This document shows positions 1 to 7,803 of a stretch of DNA of 32,836 nucleotides, piece after piece. The stretch comes from an uncultured Rhodopila sp. Its GTDB lineage: Bacteria > Pseudomonadota > Alphaproteobacteria > Acetobacterales > Acetobacteraceae. Each line of letters begins with the position of its first letter. Positions within the stretch are counted from its first letter, which is position 1. Under the pieces are notes generated by a model. That model had not been told where the DNA came from. It did not search any database and was given only the letters and a program-made list of their open reading frames with translations. A program made the position numbers and the translations under genes. Location of the stretch: the NCBI GenBank assembly GCA_903851415.1, contig CAINOE010000135.1:1-32836 (forward strand), in the 5' to 3' direction.

Positions 1-2
1 CG

Positions 3-635
3 GCGGACGGCGTCGATGCGACGATCGTCTACGGCGTCAACCATAAAATCCTGACCAAGGAGATGGAGGTGATATCCAACGCCTCCTGCACCACCAACTG
101 CCTGGTGCCGATGGTCAAAGTCCTCCACGACAGCTTCCACATCCTGCGCGGCTACATGGTCACCATCCACGCCTACACCGGCGACCAGAACACGGTGGAT
201 ACGCTGCACAAGGATCTGCGCCGGGCGCGTGCCGCGGCGGTGTCGATCATCCCGACCTCGACGGGGGCCGCGAAGGCGGTGGGCCTCGTGCTGCCGGAGC
301 TGAAGGGCAAGCTGGACGGCACGGCGATCCGGGTGCAGACGCCGAACGTGTCGCTGGTGTCTTTGGACGTGAACCTGAAGACGAAGGCGACGAAGGACGA
401 GATCAACGCGGCGATGCTGGACGCCTCCAAGGGCGAGCTGGCGGGGATCCTGGACTACAACACCGCGCCGCTGGTCAGCATCGACTTCAACCACAGCCCG
501 GCGTCCTCGACGTTCGATGCGACGCAGACGACGGTGGTGGATGGCGAGCTGGCCCGGGTGCTGGCGTGGTATGACAACGAGTGGGGTTTCTCCAACCGGA
601 TGTCCGATACGGCTGCACTGCTGGGAAGCCTGTAA
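3..635 (+). CDS. gap: Glyceraldehyde-3-phosphate dehydrogenase, C-terminal part (5' end outside window)
   Basis: Glycolytic/Calvin-cycle enzyme that oxidises glyceraldehyde-3-phosphate to 1,3-bisphosphoglycerate with NAD(P) and phosphate, in the cytoplasm. The frame is open from base 3, so the N-terminal Rossmann half lies upstream of the window. Visible are the active-site signature [12 protein letters not shown] with the catalytic cysteine, the catalytic-histidine segment [11 protein letters not shown], the phosphate-binding region [20 protein letters not shown], and the C-terminal [16 protein letters not shown] helix that closes the family. The stop TAA is at 633-635, and a strong hairpin follows. 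The Met at 63 is internal to the domain, not a start. Whether this is the glycolytic or a Calvin-cycle (cbbG-like) copy cannot be decided without the upstream genes. Confidence 0.97.
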   Translation, partial: ADGVDATIVYGVNHKILTKEMEVISNASCTTNCLVPMVKVLHDSFHILRGYMVTIHAYTGDQNTVDTLHKDLRRARAAAVSIIPTSTGAAKAVGLVLPELKGKLDGTAIRVQTPNVSLVSLDVNLKTKATKDEINAAMLDASKGELAGILDYNTAPLVSIDFNHSPASSTFDATQTTVVDGELARVLAWYDNEWGFSNRMSDTAALLGSL

Positions 636-651
636 GACAGAGGTGGCGTGC

Positions 652-675
652 CGCGGCGCCCTGACGGGCGCCGCG
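652..675 (+). terminator. Strong hairpin just after gap, probable terminator
   Basis: A perfect 10-bp GC stem (652-661 pairing with 666-675) with a TGAC loop begins 17 bases after the gap stop codon. There is no T-run behind it, which is common in high-GC genomes. It lies between two convergent genes and may also serve the reverse-strand gene that ends at 823. Confidence 0.6.
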
Positions 676-693
676 TACTGAATGAGTGGGGCC

Positions 694-796
694 GTTGCAC
701 TGTGTCATGGCTGGGCTTGTCCCGGCCATCCACGACTTGCGGTGCTGTTTGAGGCGAAGTCTTGGATGGCCGGACCAGGTCCGGCCATGACGCAAT
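694..796. repeat. Palindromic intergenic repeat, copy A
   Basis: Two roughly 40-base arms (about 694-734 and 757-796) are imperfect reverse complements of each other around a centre of about 20 bases. The core words are GTCATGGC and CGGCCATCCA, with mirrored versions on the right. A diverged palindrome with the same layout occurs at 24474-24559, and a shorter related piece at 17521-17552. This is the pattern of a REP/MITE-like element. Sitting between two convergent genes, its transcript could fold and act as a terminator. Confidence 0.6.
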
Positions 797-822
797 GGGG
801 GCGTCCGTGCCGTCTCCGGGCT

Positions 823-1470
823 TCAGTCCACCATCAGGACGGTATCCATCAGCCCGATGGCGACGGCGGAGCGATAGGTCGCGATCACGAGACGCGGGTC
901 CGAGGCCAGGACAGTGTTCTGCATCTGCAGCAGGGCCTGCGCCCTGGCGCGCACCTCTTCCAGCAACTCCGCCACGATCGGCACCGTGATCCGGGCGTTG
1001 ATGGCAAAGCCCTCGGGCTTCAGCAAACGCGCCGCCATTTCATACCCGGGCTTGGCGAACTGTTCCAGGCTCTCGTCGACCATCCAGGTTTCCTCGTCAC
1101 GCAACAGATCCCGTAGGATCAGGCCCGCGGCTTCATGCCGCCGCTCGACGCGCCAGAAGGAGAAGCGGGCGTTGCGCATGGCGTCGAGCACGATCGCCTC
1201 GTCGGAGCCGTCAGCGAACCCGGCCGACCGCGCGTAGCGGTCGATCGGAGATGAGCGGCCGGGCCTGGGCAGGTAGGTGGCGGCATCCTCCACCAGGATC
1301 ATTTCGTTCTTCGAGCAGTGGATGATCGATTTGCCGTTCGTCTTCAGGCCGAGCCGTTTGGCGCAATCAAGCATGACGTCGTTGGCGACGACGTCCAGGA
1401 CGAAGTGGTGGTGCTCGTTGCTGATCTGACGCAGGCGGCGGTAGCGGGTCAGGATCTCGGTCCGGGTCAT
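823..1470 (-). CDS. Conserved hypothetical protein, 215 aa
   Basis: I do not recognise a named family. The protein is soluble, mixed helical and Arg/Glu-rich, with no signal peptide or membrane segment. Notable segments are a His-containing N-terminal helix (RQISNEHHHFVLD), a central GSDEAIVLDAMRNARFSFWRVERRH stretch read in two parts (GSDEAIVLDAM and ARFSFWRVERRHE), and a DEETWMVDESLE strand/helix. I chose the ATG at 1468-1470. A GTG at 1512 would add a Pro/Ser-rich 14-residue tail that looks non-coding. No clear ribosome site precedes either start. It runs convergently to gap and divergently from the toxin-antitoxin pair. Codon use (G/C third positions) is like its neighbours, so it is probably a real gene, but no role can be assigned. 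Confidence 0.75.
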   Translation of the reverse strand: MTRTEILTRYRRLRQISNEHHHFVLDVVANDVMLDCAKRLGLKTNGKSIIHCSKNEMILVEDAATYLPRPGRSSPIDRYARSAGFADGSDEAIVLDAMRNARFSFWRVERRHEAAGLILRDLLRDEETWMVDESLEQFAKPGYEMAARLLKPEGFAINARITVPIVAELLEEVRARAQALLQMQNTVLASDPRLVIATYRSAVAIGLMDTVLMVD

Positions 1471-1588
1471 CGGTGGCGGCCTTGGCAGCGAGTCGGAGGG
1501 GAAGGGTGCCACGGCGCGGGTGGATGCGGGAAGGGCCCGGGCAGGACAAGCGGAATAGCGAACCGCCTTGCACCTGCATGGTCAGGAT

Positions 1589-1628
1589 TTGCAGAAACAC
1601 ATAAAACACGTATATTATCGAACAGAGG
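1589..1628 (+). promoter_or_regulatory. Candidate promoter and ribosome site of the toxin-antitoxin operon
   Basis: An AT-rich patch in GC-rich surroundings carries TATATT/TATTAT at 1611-1618, with a weak TTGCAG at 1589-1594, 16-18 bases upstream. AGAGG at 1624-1628 lies six bases before the antitoxin ATG. Phd-type antitoxins usually bind such sites to repress their own operon. No perfect operator palindrome is visible. Confidence 0.4.
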
Positions 1629-1634
1629 TGCGCC

Positions 1635-1982
1635 ATGCAGTCATTTTCCTCGCTCGATCTTCAGCAGCGGACAGGCGACATCCAGCGGGCCGCCATCCGG
1701 AATCCCGTCTTGCTCACCAGCCACGGCAAGCCCCGCAGCATCATGATGTCGGCGGAAGAGTTTTGCCGCCTGAAGACCGCCGCGGGCGAGCCGATCCCCG
1801 CCGAAGTGCTGGGGACCGGAGCGACGCTGCGGGGGCGTGAGGACCCGCTCGGCTACGACATGTCCGACGCCGGCGCCGCCATCGACCGGATGGTTGCCGA
1901 CGTGAAATCCGGCCGCACCAGGGCAGCGGTCGAAGCCGAACTTGAGGGCGTGCGGCGGGCCTACAACAGATTGGCCCGGTGA
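1635..1982 (+). CDS. Phd/YefM-type antitoxin
   Basis: Predicted antitoxin of a type II toxin-antitoxin pair, neutralising the toxin encoded immediately downstream and probably repressing their shared promoter. The N-terminal ~50 residues show the Phd/YefM DNA-binding fold pattern: a first strand (MQSFSSLDLQ), a helix ending in AIRNPVLLTSHGKPRSIMMS, and the EEF-containing helix. The following ~65 residues are charged (RMVADVKSGRTRAAVEAELE) and would be the disordered toxin-binding tail. It is 115 aa, somewhat longer than the usual 75-95. A clear ribosome site precedes the ATG. The stop overlaps the toxin start by four bases (1979-1982), indicating translational coupling. Confidence 0.8.
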   Translation: MQSFSSLDLQQRTGDIQRAAIRNPVLLTSHGKPRSIMMSAEEFCRLKTAAGEPIPAEVLGTGATLRGREDPLGYDMSDAGAAIDRMVADVKSGRTRAAVEAELEGVRRAYNRLAR

Positions 1983-2677
1983 TCCGCAAGCCCGCCCCGC
2001 AGGACCAGCGCCGCCCCGCCATCCTGGTCTCGGACACCGGACCGCTGTCGTTGCTGGGGACGGTCCCCGGTGCGTTGAACTGGCTGTTCGTGCCGGGCTG
2101 CGAGGTCTGGATTCCGGACATCATCCTCGACGAGGTTCTCCGCGACCCCGGCGAGGGCAAGGACCAGCGCATCGGCCACCGCGCCGAAATCAGCTTCTGG
2201 TTGCAGTCGAACCGCTACCGGATCAGAAGGCTGGAGACGCGTATCGGCCGGCGATACGCCGCCGAGCTGCGGAGCTACGCGAATGCCATGAATCTCTGGC
2301 GCCTGGCCGGCTCGCCCGGGGATCGGGAACCGCTGCACCCCGAGTGGAAAGATCGCGGCGATCACAGCGTTTGGATCGGCGTCAACATCGCCAGCGACGC
2401 GCTGGCTGCCGGAGAAGCCGTCATCGCACTGGCGGACGACCGTGACGTGCGTGCCGCGATCGAAGCCAGGGCGCGCCAGAAGAAGGCTGCTGCCATCGAC
2501 CTGATGGGCACGCAGACATTCATCCAGTGGATGGCGGAGGATTTCGCCGTCGAGGCCGCGCTGACCGCCTGGGACGCCATCGCGGCGGCGCGGGAAGGCA
2601 AGGTGCCGGTGTTCAATGCCGAGTCCGGCGATCCGGACGACGGCACCGGCGACCCGGTCTACATCCGCGTGCCGTAG
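1979..2677 (+). CDS. PIN-domain toxin (predicted RNase), unusually long
   Basis: Predicted Mg2+-dependent ribonuclease of the PIN (VapC-like) superfamily. It starts at a GTG overlapping the antitoxin stop. Acidic residues at the expected places are the first Asp in LVSDTGPLSLLG, the Glu in PDIILDEVLRDP, a central RGDHSVW, and the late VIALADDRDVR, followed by the typical LMGTQTFIQWM helix. At 232 aa it is far longer than the usual 125-145. The extra length is a ~45-residue insertion between the first acidic pair and the rest (around RRYAAELRSYANAMNLWRL) plus a Pro/Asp-rich C-terminal tail of ~40 residues. Assignment as a toxin follows from the fold signature and the antitoxin partner; activity is inference. 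Confidence 0.72.
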   Translation: MIRKPAPQDQRRPAILVSDTGPLSLLGTVPGALNWLFVPGCEVWIPDIILDEVLRDPGEGKDQRIGHRAEISFWLQSNRYRIRRLETRIGRRYAAELRSYANAMNLWRLAGSPGDREPLHPEWKDRGDHSVWIGVNIASDALAAGEAVIALADDRDVRAAIEARARQKKAAAIDLMGTQTFIQWMAEDFAVEAALTAWDAIAAAREGKVPVFNAESGDPDDGTGDPVYIRVP

Positions 2678-3246
2678 GCCGCGGAGACGCATGTCGGCCG
2701 GCCCGCGGGCAGGATTGGGTGTCATCCCGGGCCGGGCTGTTGCGCGCGGCGGCGCGGGCCGCTTCTATCGGCCGGCTTCGGGCGGGTTGCCAGAGGGGCG
2801 GCACGGCTGCAGCGATCAAGCCGCTGCGGGCGCTCGTATCGGCCGGGGCAGGGGGCGCCCTGACCTGGCTCGTTGGGCATTGGGGCGATGTCGATCCGGT
2901 GGGCGGCCCGGCGTCTCACTGAACTGGTTCCGCTTTCGGATAGGCAGGCGGGTTTCGCCGCACCGCATTTCAACACGGAGGAAGAACGAGGGCCACGGAG
3001 CGCCACAGAGAAGATTTGGACCCTGACGCCCGGGCGACGCTCCCGGGCCTGGCAGCCCGGTTGTCGAGCCGTTCGCGCGGTCCGTTTTCATCGCGCCTCC
3101 GCACATCGTCCTTTCGCACGACTCCGTGGTCCTCCGTGGCCCTCGTTCTGTCTCTGTGCTGAAATGCGGTGGTTGATACCGCACCTCCGTTGAAAGCCGG
3201 ACACCTTCTGCGCAGCAGTTCGCCACCGGCAATCGCGTCGGTCCGT
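2678..3246. other. Gene-free stretch between the toxin and the CDF exporter
   Basis: About 570 bases without a convincing gene. The open frames here are short, overlap on several strands, and lack ribosome sites or recognisable domains. The second half holds a long inverted repeat (2961-3171, separate entry). The first half is very GC-rich. It sits between two convergent genes, so no promoter is required. Confidence 0.6.
2961..3171. repeat. Long inverted repeat with CACGGAG/CACAGAG units
   Basis: The left arm (2961-3011) and the reverse complement of the right arm (3121-3171) share CACCGCATTTCA, then CACGGAG or CACAGAG, then AGAACGAGGGCCACGGAG, with few mismatches. About 110 bases lie between the arms. 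The repeated CCACGGAG/CACAGAG words within each arm give it internal short-period structure. It could be a non-autonomous mobile element (MITE-like) or a large stem-loop acting as a bidirectional terminator. Confidence 0.7.
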
Positions 3247-4203
3247 TCAGACAATCCCCGCCGGACGCAGCCGGCACCGCGCCGCATCCGTTTCCGTCTC
3301 GATCTGGATCGTGCTGTGGCCGATGCCGAACTTATCCCGCAGCGCGCCCGACAATTCGTGCAGCGCGCTTTCCCCCGGCACGGTGTCGCAGACCAGATGC
3401 GCCGTCAGCGCCGTCTCGGTCGTGCTCAGCGCCCAGATATGCAGGTCGTGCACCTCCCGCACCCCGGGCTGCTCCGCCAGCCAGGCATTCACCTCCCCAT
3501 GCGGCATCCCGGAGGGCACCGCGTCCATCGCCAGATCGACCGACTCCCGCAAGGTGCTCCAAGTGCCGAGCGTAATGATCGCGACGACGCCCAGACTCGC
3601 CACCGAATCGATCCACGATAGCCCGGTCAGCCGCATCGCCAGCGCCGCCGCCACGACGGCCAGAGACACCAAAGCGTCGCCCGCCAGATGCTGGAATTGC
3701 GCGCGAATGTTCAGGTCCTTCCCGCGGTCGCGCATGAACAGCAGCGCGCTGCCGCCGTTGATCACAATCCCGGCGGCGGCGACCGCCATGACGATGCCGG
3801 AGGCGACCGGTTCAGGCTCCAGCAGCCGCCTTATCGCCTCCACCCCGATGGCGCCGACGCCAATCAGCAGCACGGCGGCATTGATCAGCGCCGCGAGGAT
3901 GGAACTGCGCCCCCAGCCATAGGTCCGCCGCGCCGTCGGCGGCCGCCGTGTCAACCAGGCCGCGCCCCAGGCCAGCAGCAGCGCCAGCACGTCGCCGAAA
4001 TTATGCGCCGCATCGGCCACCAGCGCGACAGAGTTCGCCATCAGCCCGAACCCCGCCTCGGCGATGACGAACGCAAGATTGACCGCGGCGCCGATGGCAA
4101 AGGCGGCGTCCATCCGCGCCGGAGCGTGATGGTGCCCACCGTCGTGGCCATGGTGCCCGTGGCCATGATCGTCCGGTCCGTGCTGATGTTCGTGCGCTGC
4201 CAT
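3247..4203 (-). CDS. Cation diffusion facilitator (Zn2+/metal efflux), CzcD/ZitB type
   Basis: Inner-membrane proton-coupled exporter of zinc or related divalent cations. It starts with a His-rich tail (HEHQHGPDDHGHGHHGHD, then HHH), typical of metal-buffering N-termini in this family. Six membrane helices follow. The metal-site pairs are visible as ADAAHNFGDV in helix II and QHLAGDALVS in helix V. The C-terminal cytoplasmic domain contains VREVHDLHIWALS, the usual ferredoxin-like dimerisation domain. I chose the ATG at 4201-4203, just before the His tail. The frame could extend to 4305, but that adds an unlikely 34-residue leader. The length is 318 aa, normal for the family. No metal-responsive regulator is adjacent. 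Confidence 0.93.
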   Translation of the reverse strand: MAAHEHQHGPDDHGHGHHGHDGGHHHAPARMDAAFAIGAAVNLAFVIAEAGFGLMANSVALVADAAHNFGDVLALLLAWGAAWLTRRPPTARRTYGWGRSSILAALINAAVLLIGVGAIGVEAIRRLLEPEPVASGIVMAVAAAGIVINGGSALLFMRDRGKDLNIRAQFQHLAGDALVSLAVVAAALAMRLTGLSWIDSVASLGVVAIITLGTWSTLRESVDLAMDAVPSGMPHGEVNAWLAEQPGVREVHDLHIWALSTTETALTAHLVCDTVPGESALHELSGALRDKFGIGHSTIQIETETDAARCRLRPAGIV

Positions 4204-4656
4204 GGCGGCATCATGCCATGGCTTTGGTGACGCCGAAATGGCGTACAGGCGATGCGGGCGTGTCGCCGCCCCGCCCGTTCCCGGCGGTGTTCGCAGTGCG
4301 GACACGCAGCTTGCCGGCTGGTTCTGTCACCTCCTGCCGGTTCTGGCGGGGCATTCGCCATGGTTCCAGGCCGCGTCGATCATTCTTGGCACGTGCGTCC
4401 CGGCGGATGCGGCCATGCACGGGGAGACGGACGGAGACGATCGGGGCCGCCGGTGCCGGCTGAGGCCTCCGCGCATAAAGCCGAAGCCGAACCAAACCCG
4501 GGCCCGGCCGCGCTCCCGGCGCAACGGCTGGCCCCCGCTGCCAAGGTCACCCGAAACCCCGCGCCGACATCCCGCTGTTACGGATCGTCTTCAATCACCC
4601 GGTGCGGTCGCCGGAAAAACTCCGTAATCTCCGCCGCGAATCGGCTGGAGCTTCGC
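4204..4656. other. Intergenic stretch between divergent CDF and uppP genes
   Basis: About 450 GC-rich bases separating two divergently transcribed genes, so the promoters of both should lie here. I see no clear consensus -35/-10 pair. Open frames extend through it on both strands, including an in-frame 135-codon extension of uppP, but their Arg/Pro/Gly-rich translations show no domain. Confidence 0.5.
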
Positions 4657-5490
4657 ATGGACACGTTACAAGCGCTCATCATCGCCATCCTGCAGGGGGC
4701 GACCGAACTGTTTCCGGTCAGCAGCCTCGGCCACGCCGTGGTGCTGCCGGCGCTGTTGCACTGGGGGATCGACCAGCATTCGGCGGAATTCCTGCCGTTC
4801 CTGGTGATGCTGCATCTCGGCACGGCGACCGCGCTGCTGGGATATTTCTGGAAGGACTGGTGGGCGCTGTTCACCGGCGTCATCGGCATCGGCGGCGCCC
4901 ACACCGTCGGCGAGGCAAGGCGGGTGTTCCTGTTGATCGTTATCGCCACCATCCCGGCCGTCATCATCGGCTTCCTGCTGGAAAAATTCGTCCGCGGCCT
5001 GTTCGGCTCGCCGGTTGTGGCGGCGGCATTCCTGGTGATGAACGGCTTTCTGCTGCTGTTCGGCGAGAAGCTGCGCGGCCGCGGCCAGCGCTCCCTGTCC
5101 GGCCTGACCAGGTTGGACGCTCTCCTGATCGGCTTCTGGCAGTGCACGGCGCTGATCCCCGGGATTTCCCGCTCCGGCGCCACCATTGTCGGCGGCCTGC
5201 TGAGGGGCATCAACCATGAAGGCGCGGCGCATTTCTCCTTCCTGATCGCCACGCCGATAATCCTTGGGGCGACGGTGCTGGAAGTGCCGAAGCTGCTGCA
5301 TGAGAGCATCCCGCCGGGCGTGCTGACCAATTCCGTGATCGCCGCGGTGGTGGCGGGCATCACCGCGCTGCTGAGCACCGCGTTCCTGATGCGGTATTTC
5401 CGCCAGCACGACACAATGGCCTTGAATCCGTTCGCCTATTACTGCCTGCTGGCGGGCGGGATCAGCCTGGCCGTGCTGTTGTTCCTCTGA
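4657..5490 (+). CDS. uppP: Undecaprenyl-diphosphatase (UppP/BacA)
   Basis: Integral membrane phosphatase that converts undecaprenyl diphosphate to the monophosphate, recycling the lipid carrier for peptidoglycan and surface glycans. Overproduction gives bacitracin resistance in known members. Motif 1 is QGATELFPVSSLGH at residues 13-26 (acidic/polar pair, double Ser, His). Motif 2 is PGISRSGAT at about 168-176 with the catalytic Arg172. The rest is hydrophobic helices. The ATG at 4657 matches the family start and follows a GGAG-type ribosome site; the open frame extends upstream but without similarity. It is 277 aa, the usual size. The stop codon overlaps the start of the next gene by one base (TGATG), implying coupled translation with a transport permease. 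Confidence 0.95.
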   Translation: MDTLQALIIAILQGATELFPVSSLGHAVVLPALLHWGIDQHSAEFLPFLVMLHLGTATALLGYFWKDWWALFTGVIGIGGAHTVGEARRVFLLIVIATIPAVIIGFLLEKFVRGLFGSPVVAAAFLVMNGFLLLFGEKLRGRGQRSLSGLTRLDALLIGFWQCTALIPGISRSGATIVGGLLRGINHEGAAHFSFLIATPIILGATVLEVPKLLHESIPPGVLTNSVIAAVVAGITALLSTAFLMRYFRQHDTMALNPFAYYCLLAGGISLAVLLFL

Positions 5491-6272
5491 TGCGCCCGGG
5501 TGCGTGGCTGATCGCCTGCTACGCGTTCCTCTACGCGCCCATCGCGTTCCTGGTCGTCTTCAGCTTCAATGACTCCCGGCTGGTGACCGGCTGGTCGGGG
5601 TTCTCGCTGCGCTGGTATGGCGCCCTGCTGCATGACGAGGCGATGATCGATGCGGCCTTGCTGTCGCTGCGCATTGCCGCGGTTTCGGCGACCATTGCCT
5701 GCGTCGTCGGGGCCGCCGCGGGGTTCGCGCTGGCCCGCTTCGGCCGGTTTCGCGGCCGCACGGTGTTCGAGGCGGCGCTGGCGGTGCCTCTGGTCATGCC
5801 GGAGGTGATCACCGGCCTGTCGCTGCTGCTGCTGTTCGTGGCCCTGGAGCAACTGATTGGCTGGCCGTCGGGGCGCGGCGCCGGGACGGTCACGGTCGCT
5901 CATGCGTCGGTGTCGGTCGCCTATGTCGCGGTGGTGGTGCGGGCGCGGCTGGCGGATGCCGGGGTGGCGCTGGAGCAGGCGGCGATGGACCTGTATGCGC
6001 CGCCGTGGAAGGCGTTCGCGGTGATCACGCTGCCTCTGATGGCCCCGGCGCTGGTTTCGGGCTGGCTGCTGGCGTTCACCCTGTCGATGGATGACGTGGT
6101 GGTGGCCAGCTTCACCTCGGGACCCGGGGCTTCGACGCTGCCGATGGTGGTGTTCTCGATGACGCGTTTGGGAACGACGCCGGAGATTTATGCGCTGGCG
6201 ACGGTGATCGTGGCGGTGGTCGCGGCGGTGCTGCTGGCGGTTGCGCTGCTGGCGCGGAAGCGGGCGGTGTGA
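5490..6272 (+). CDS. PotI/PotC-like polyamine ABC transporter permease, orphan
   Basis: Inner-membrane subunit of a spermidine/putrescine-type ABC importer. About six membrane helices are evident. The C-terminal half matches PotI closely in pattern: GWLLAFTLSMDDVVVASF, SGPGASTLPMVVFS and PEIYALATVIVA. The EAA loop that docks the ATPase reads EQAAMDLYAPPWKAF, where the family's conserved Gly after DL is replaced by Tyr. The ATG overlaps the uppP stop. No ATPase, second permease or periplasmic binding protein is found nearby in the window, so it must work with partners encoded elsewhere or be a relic. It is full length (260 aa) and apparently intact. Confidence 0.88.
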   Translation: MRPGAWLIACYAFLYAPIAFLVVFSFNDSRLVTGWSGFSLRWYGALLHDEAMIDAALLSLRIAAVSATIACVVGAAAGFALARFGRFRGRTVFEAALAVPLVMPEVITGLSLLLLFVALEQLIGWPSGRGAGTVTVAHASVSVAYVAVVVRARLADAGVALEQAAMDLYAPPWKAFAVITLPLMAPALVSGWLLAFTLSMDDVVVASFTSGPGASTLPMVVFSMTRLGTTPEIYALATVIVAVVAAVLLAVALLARKRAV

Positions 6273-6319
6273 TCCCGGGCCGATTGCGACCCGCCCATCC
6301 CCCGCCTACAACCGCGCCC

Positions 6320-6967
6320 ATGACCCAGCGCCCCGCCCAGCCCATCGCCTCCACGCCCGATGCCGTCATCGAATCCGAACAGCGCGTCTGGCCCGGCCGC
6401 TTCCCGGTCGACATCGTGAAGTTCCGCAACCGCCGCTTCGACGGGGTCATGTCCGAAACCCGCACCTGGGAACTGTGGCGCCGCGGCCAGGCGTCCGCCC
6501 TGATCCCCTACGACCCCGTCGCCGACGTTGTCGTGCTGATCGACCAGTTCCGCCTGCCGGCGCTCGCCGCCGGCATCGGTCCCGTGCTGGTGGAACTGCC
6601 CGCCGGGCTGTGCGAAGCCGGCGAGAATCCCGTCGTCACCATCCAGCGGGAGATGCTGGAGGAAATGAACCTGGCGGCGAATCATATTGAAAGAATTGGC
6701 GGTTACCTGCTGACCTCGGGCGGGGCGGACGAATTCTGCCACCTGTATGCCGGCCGGGTTGTCGCTCCGCCGGCCGATGCGGACGGCATCGCCGGGTACG
6801 GCGGCGAGATTGCGGAAAACGAGGACATCCGCGTCCGCGTCTGGCCCGCGGCCAAAGCTATCGAAGCTGCTTTCGCCGGTGAATTCACCAACGTGATGAC
6901 CGTGGTCGCGCTGTTCTGGCTGGCGTCGAAGCGCGAAGTGCTGCGGCGGACCTGGAGCACGCCATGA
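6320..6967 (+). CDS. Nudix hydrolase, ADP-ribose pyrophosphatase type
   Basis: Cytoplasmic Mg2+-dependent hydrolase that splits ADP-ribose (and similar nucleoside diphosphate sugars) into AMP and ribose phosphate. The Nudix box lies at residues 96-118: G96, the Glu six residues later, and R110-E111-M-L-E114-E115. The final Gly of the classic box is Asn117 here. Preceding it are the ADP-ribose-family features WELWRRGQASALIPYDP and VLIDQFRLPA. The C-terminal segment FTNVMTVVALFWL is also typical. I prefer the ATG at 6320. A GTG at 6269 overlapping the previous stop would add a Pro-rich 17-residue leader, but it would give perfect coupling, so the start is uncertain. The next gene overlaps it by four bases (ATGA). 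Confidence 0.9.
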   Translation: MTQRPAQPIASTPDAVIESEQRVWPGRFPVDIVKFRNRRFDGVMSETRTWELWRRGQASALIPYDPVADVVVLIDQFRLPALAAGIGPVLVELPAGLCEAGENPVVTIQREMLEEMNLAANHIERIGGYLLTSGGADEFCHLYAGRVVAPPADADGIAGYGGEIAENEDIRVRVWPAAKAIEAAFAGEFTNVMTVVALFWLASKREVLRRTWSTP

Positions 6968-7695
6968 CCGAACGCCTGTTCCTGGACGATCCGTCCCTCC
7001 CGAGCACCCCGGCCACCGTGGAGGAAGCCGGGCCCGGCGGCATCGTGCTCGACCGCACCGTGTTCTATGCGCGCGGCGGCGGCCAGCCCGGCGATACCGG
7101 CGTATTGCGGTGGGAAGGCTGCGAAACGGCTATCGCCGATACGGTCAAGGGCGAGGGCGACGCGATCGTCCATGTCCCCGCCGCCGCCGCGACGCTGCCG
7201 CCGATCGGCGCGGTGGTGGAGGCGGCGGTCGACTGGCAGCGCCGGCATGCGCTGATGCGCATGCACACTGCGTTGCACCTGTTGTGCAGCCTGATCAAGG
7301 GCGCCGCCGTGACCGGCGGCTCGGTCGGAGCAGACAAGTCGCGTCTGGACTTCGACCTGCCTGTCCCGCCCAAGAAAGAAGATATCGATGCCGGTTTGAA
7401 TGCGCTGATCGCGGCGGACCACCCAGTGCGGATCGAGTGGGTGGATGAATCCATTCTGGATACCGGTCCCGATATCGTGCGCACGATGTCCGTCAAGCCG
7501 CCGCGCGGTGCCGGGCGGCTGCGGCTGATCCGGATCGGGGCAGGGGAGTTCCCGATTGATCTGCAGCCCTGCGGCGGCACGCACGTTTCGAGAACGGGAG
7601 AAATCGGGCCGGTTCGGGTTCAGAAGATCGAGAACAAGGGAAAGCAGAACCGCCGCATCATCATTTCTCTGGCGGATTCCGCCGAAACCGCCTGA
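6964..7695 (+). CDS. AlaX-type alanyl-tRNA trans-editing hydrolase
   Basis: Free-standing homologue of the alanyl-tRNA synthetase editing domain. It hydrolyses Ser (or Gly) wrongly attached to tRNA-Ala, protecting translational fidelity. The zinc-site motifs are intact: HTALH (His101, His105) and CGGTH (Cys203, His207). The N-terminal part has the expected YARGGGQPGDTG loop. It is 243 aa, the size of AlaX forms carrying the small N-terminal beta-barrel plus the editing domain. The ATG overlaps the Nudix stop by four bases, so the two are almost certainly co-transcribed. After it, the DNA becomes AT-rich, and a new transcription unit seems to begin. Confidence 0.94.
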   Translation: MTERLFLDDPSLPSTPATVEEAGPGGIVLDRTVFYARGGGQPGDTGVLRWEGCETAIADTVKGEGDAIVHVPAAAATLPPIGAVVEAAVDWQRRHALMRMHTALHLLCSLIKGAAVTGGSVGADKSRLDFDLPVPPKKEDIDAGLNALIAADHPVRIEWVDESILDTGPDIVRTMSVKPPRGAGRLRLIRIGAGEFPIDLQPCGGTHVSRTGEIGPVRVQKIENKGKQNRRIIISLADSAETA

Positions 7696-7803
7696 TTATC
7701 TGCCTTTTTAGTTTGATATCATAACAATATGTCGCGGCCTTGGGGCGGGGCGGCCGAATCCCTATGTGCATAGCAGGGTTGTTACAAGGCAGGAGCGGTT
7801 CCG
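7696..7803 (+). promoter_or_regulatory. AT-rich leader upstream of the CBS gene, probable promoter
   Basis: Between alaX and the CBS gene the sequence from about 7696 to 7730 is markedly AT-rich (TTTTTA, TTGATATCATAACAATAT), unlike the flanks. A TTGATA hexamer is at 7713-7718, but no well-spaced -10 follows, so exact elements are unsure. AGGAG at 7791-7795, eight bases before the ATG at 7804, is a good ribosome site. Confidence 0.35.

Noticed and set aside
2527..2922. A forward frame ending in a hydrophobic segment after the toxin gene, resembling a small membrane protein
   Set aside because: Most of it overlaps the toxin gene in another frame. The hydrophobic part has no start with a ribosome site of its own.
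4252..4656. A 135-codon N-terminal extension of uppP
   Set aside because: The family begins at the Met at 4657, which has a ribosome site. The extension is Arg/Pro/Ala-rich with no similarity to any UppP.
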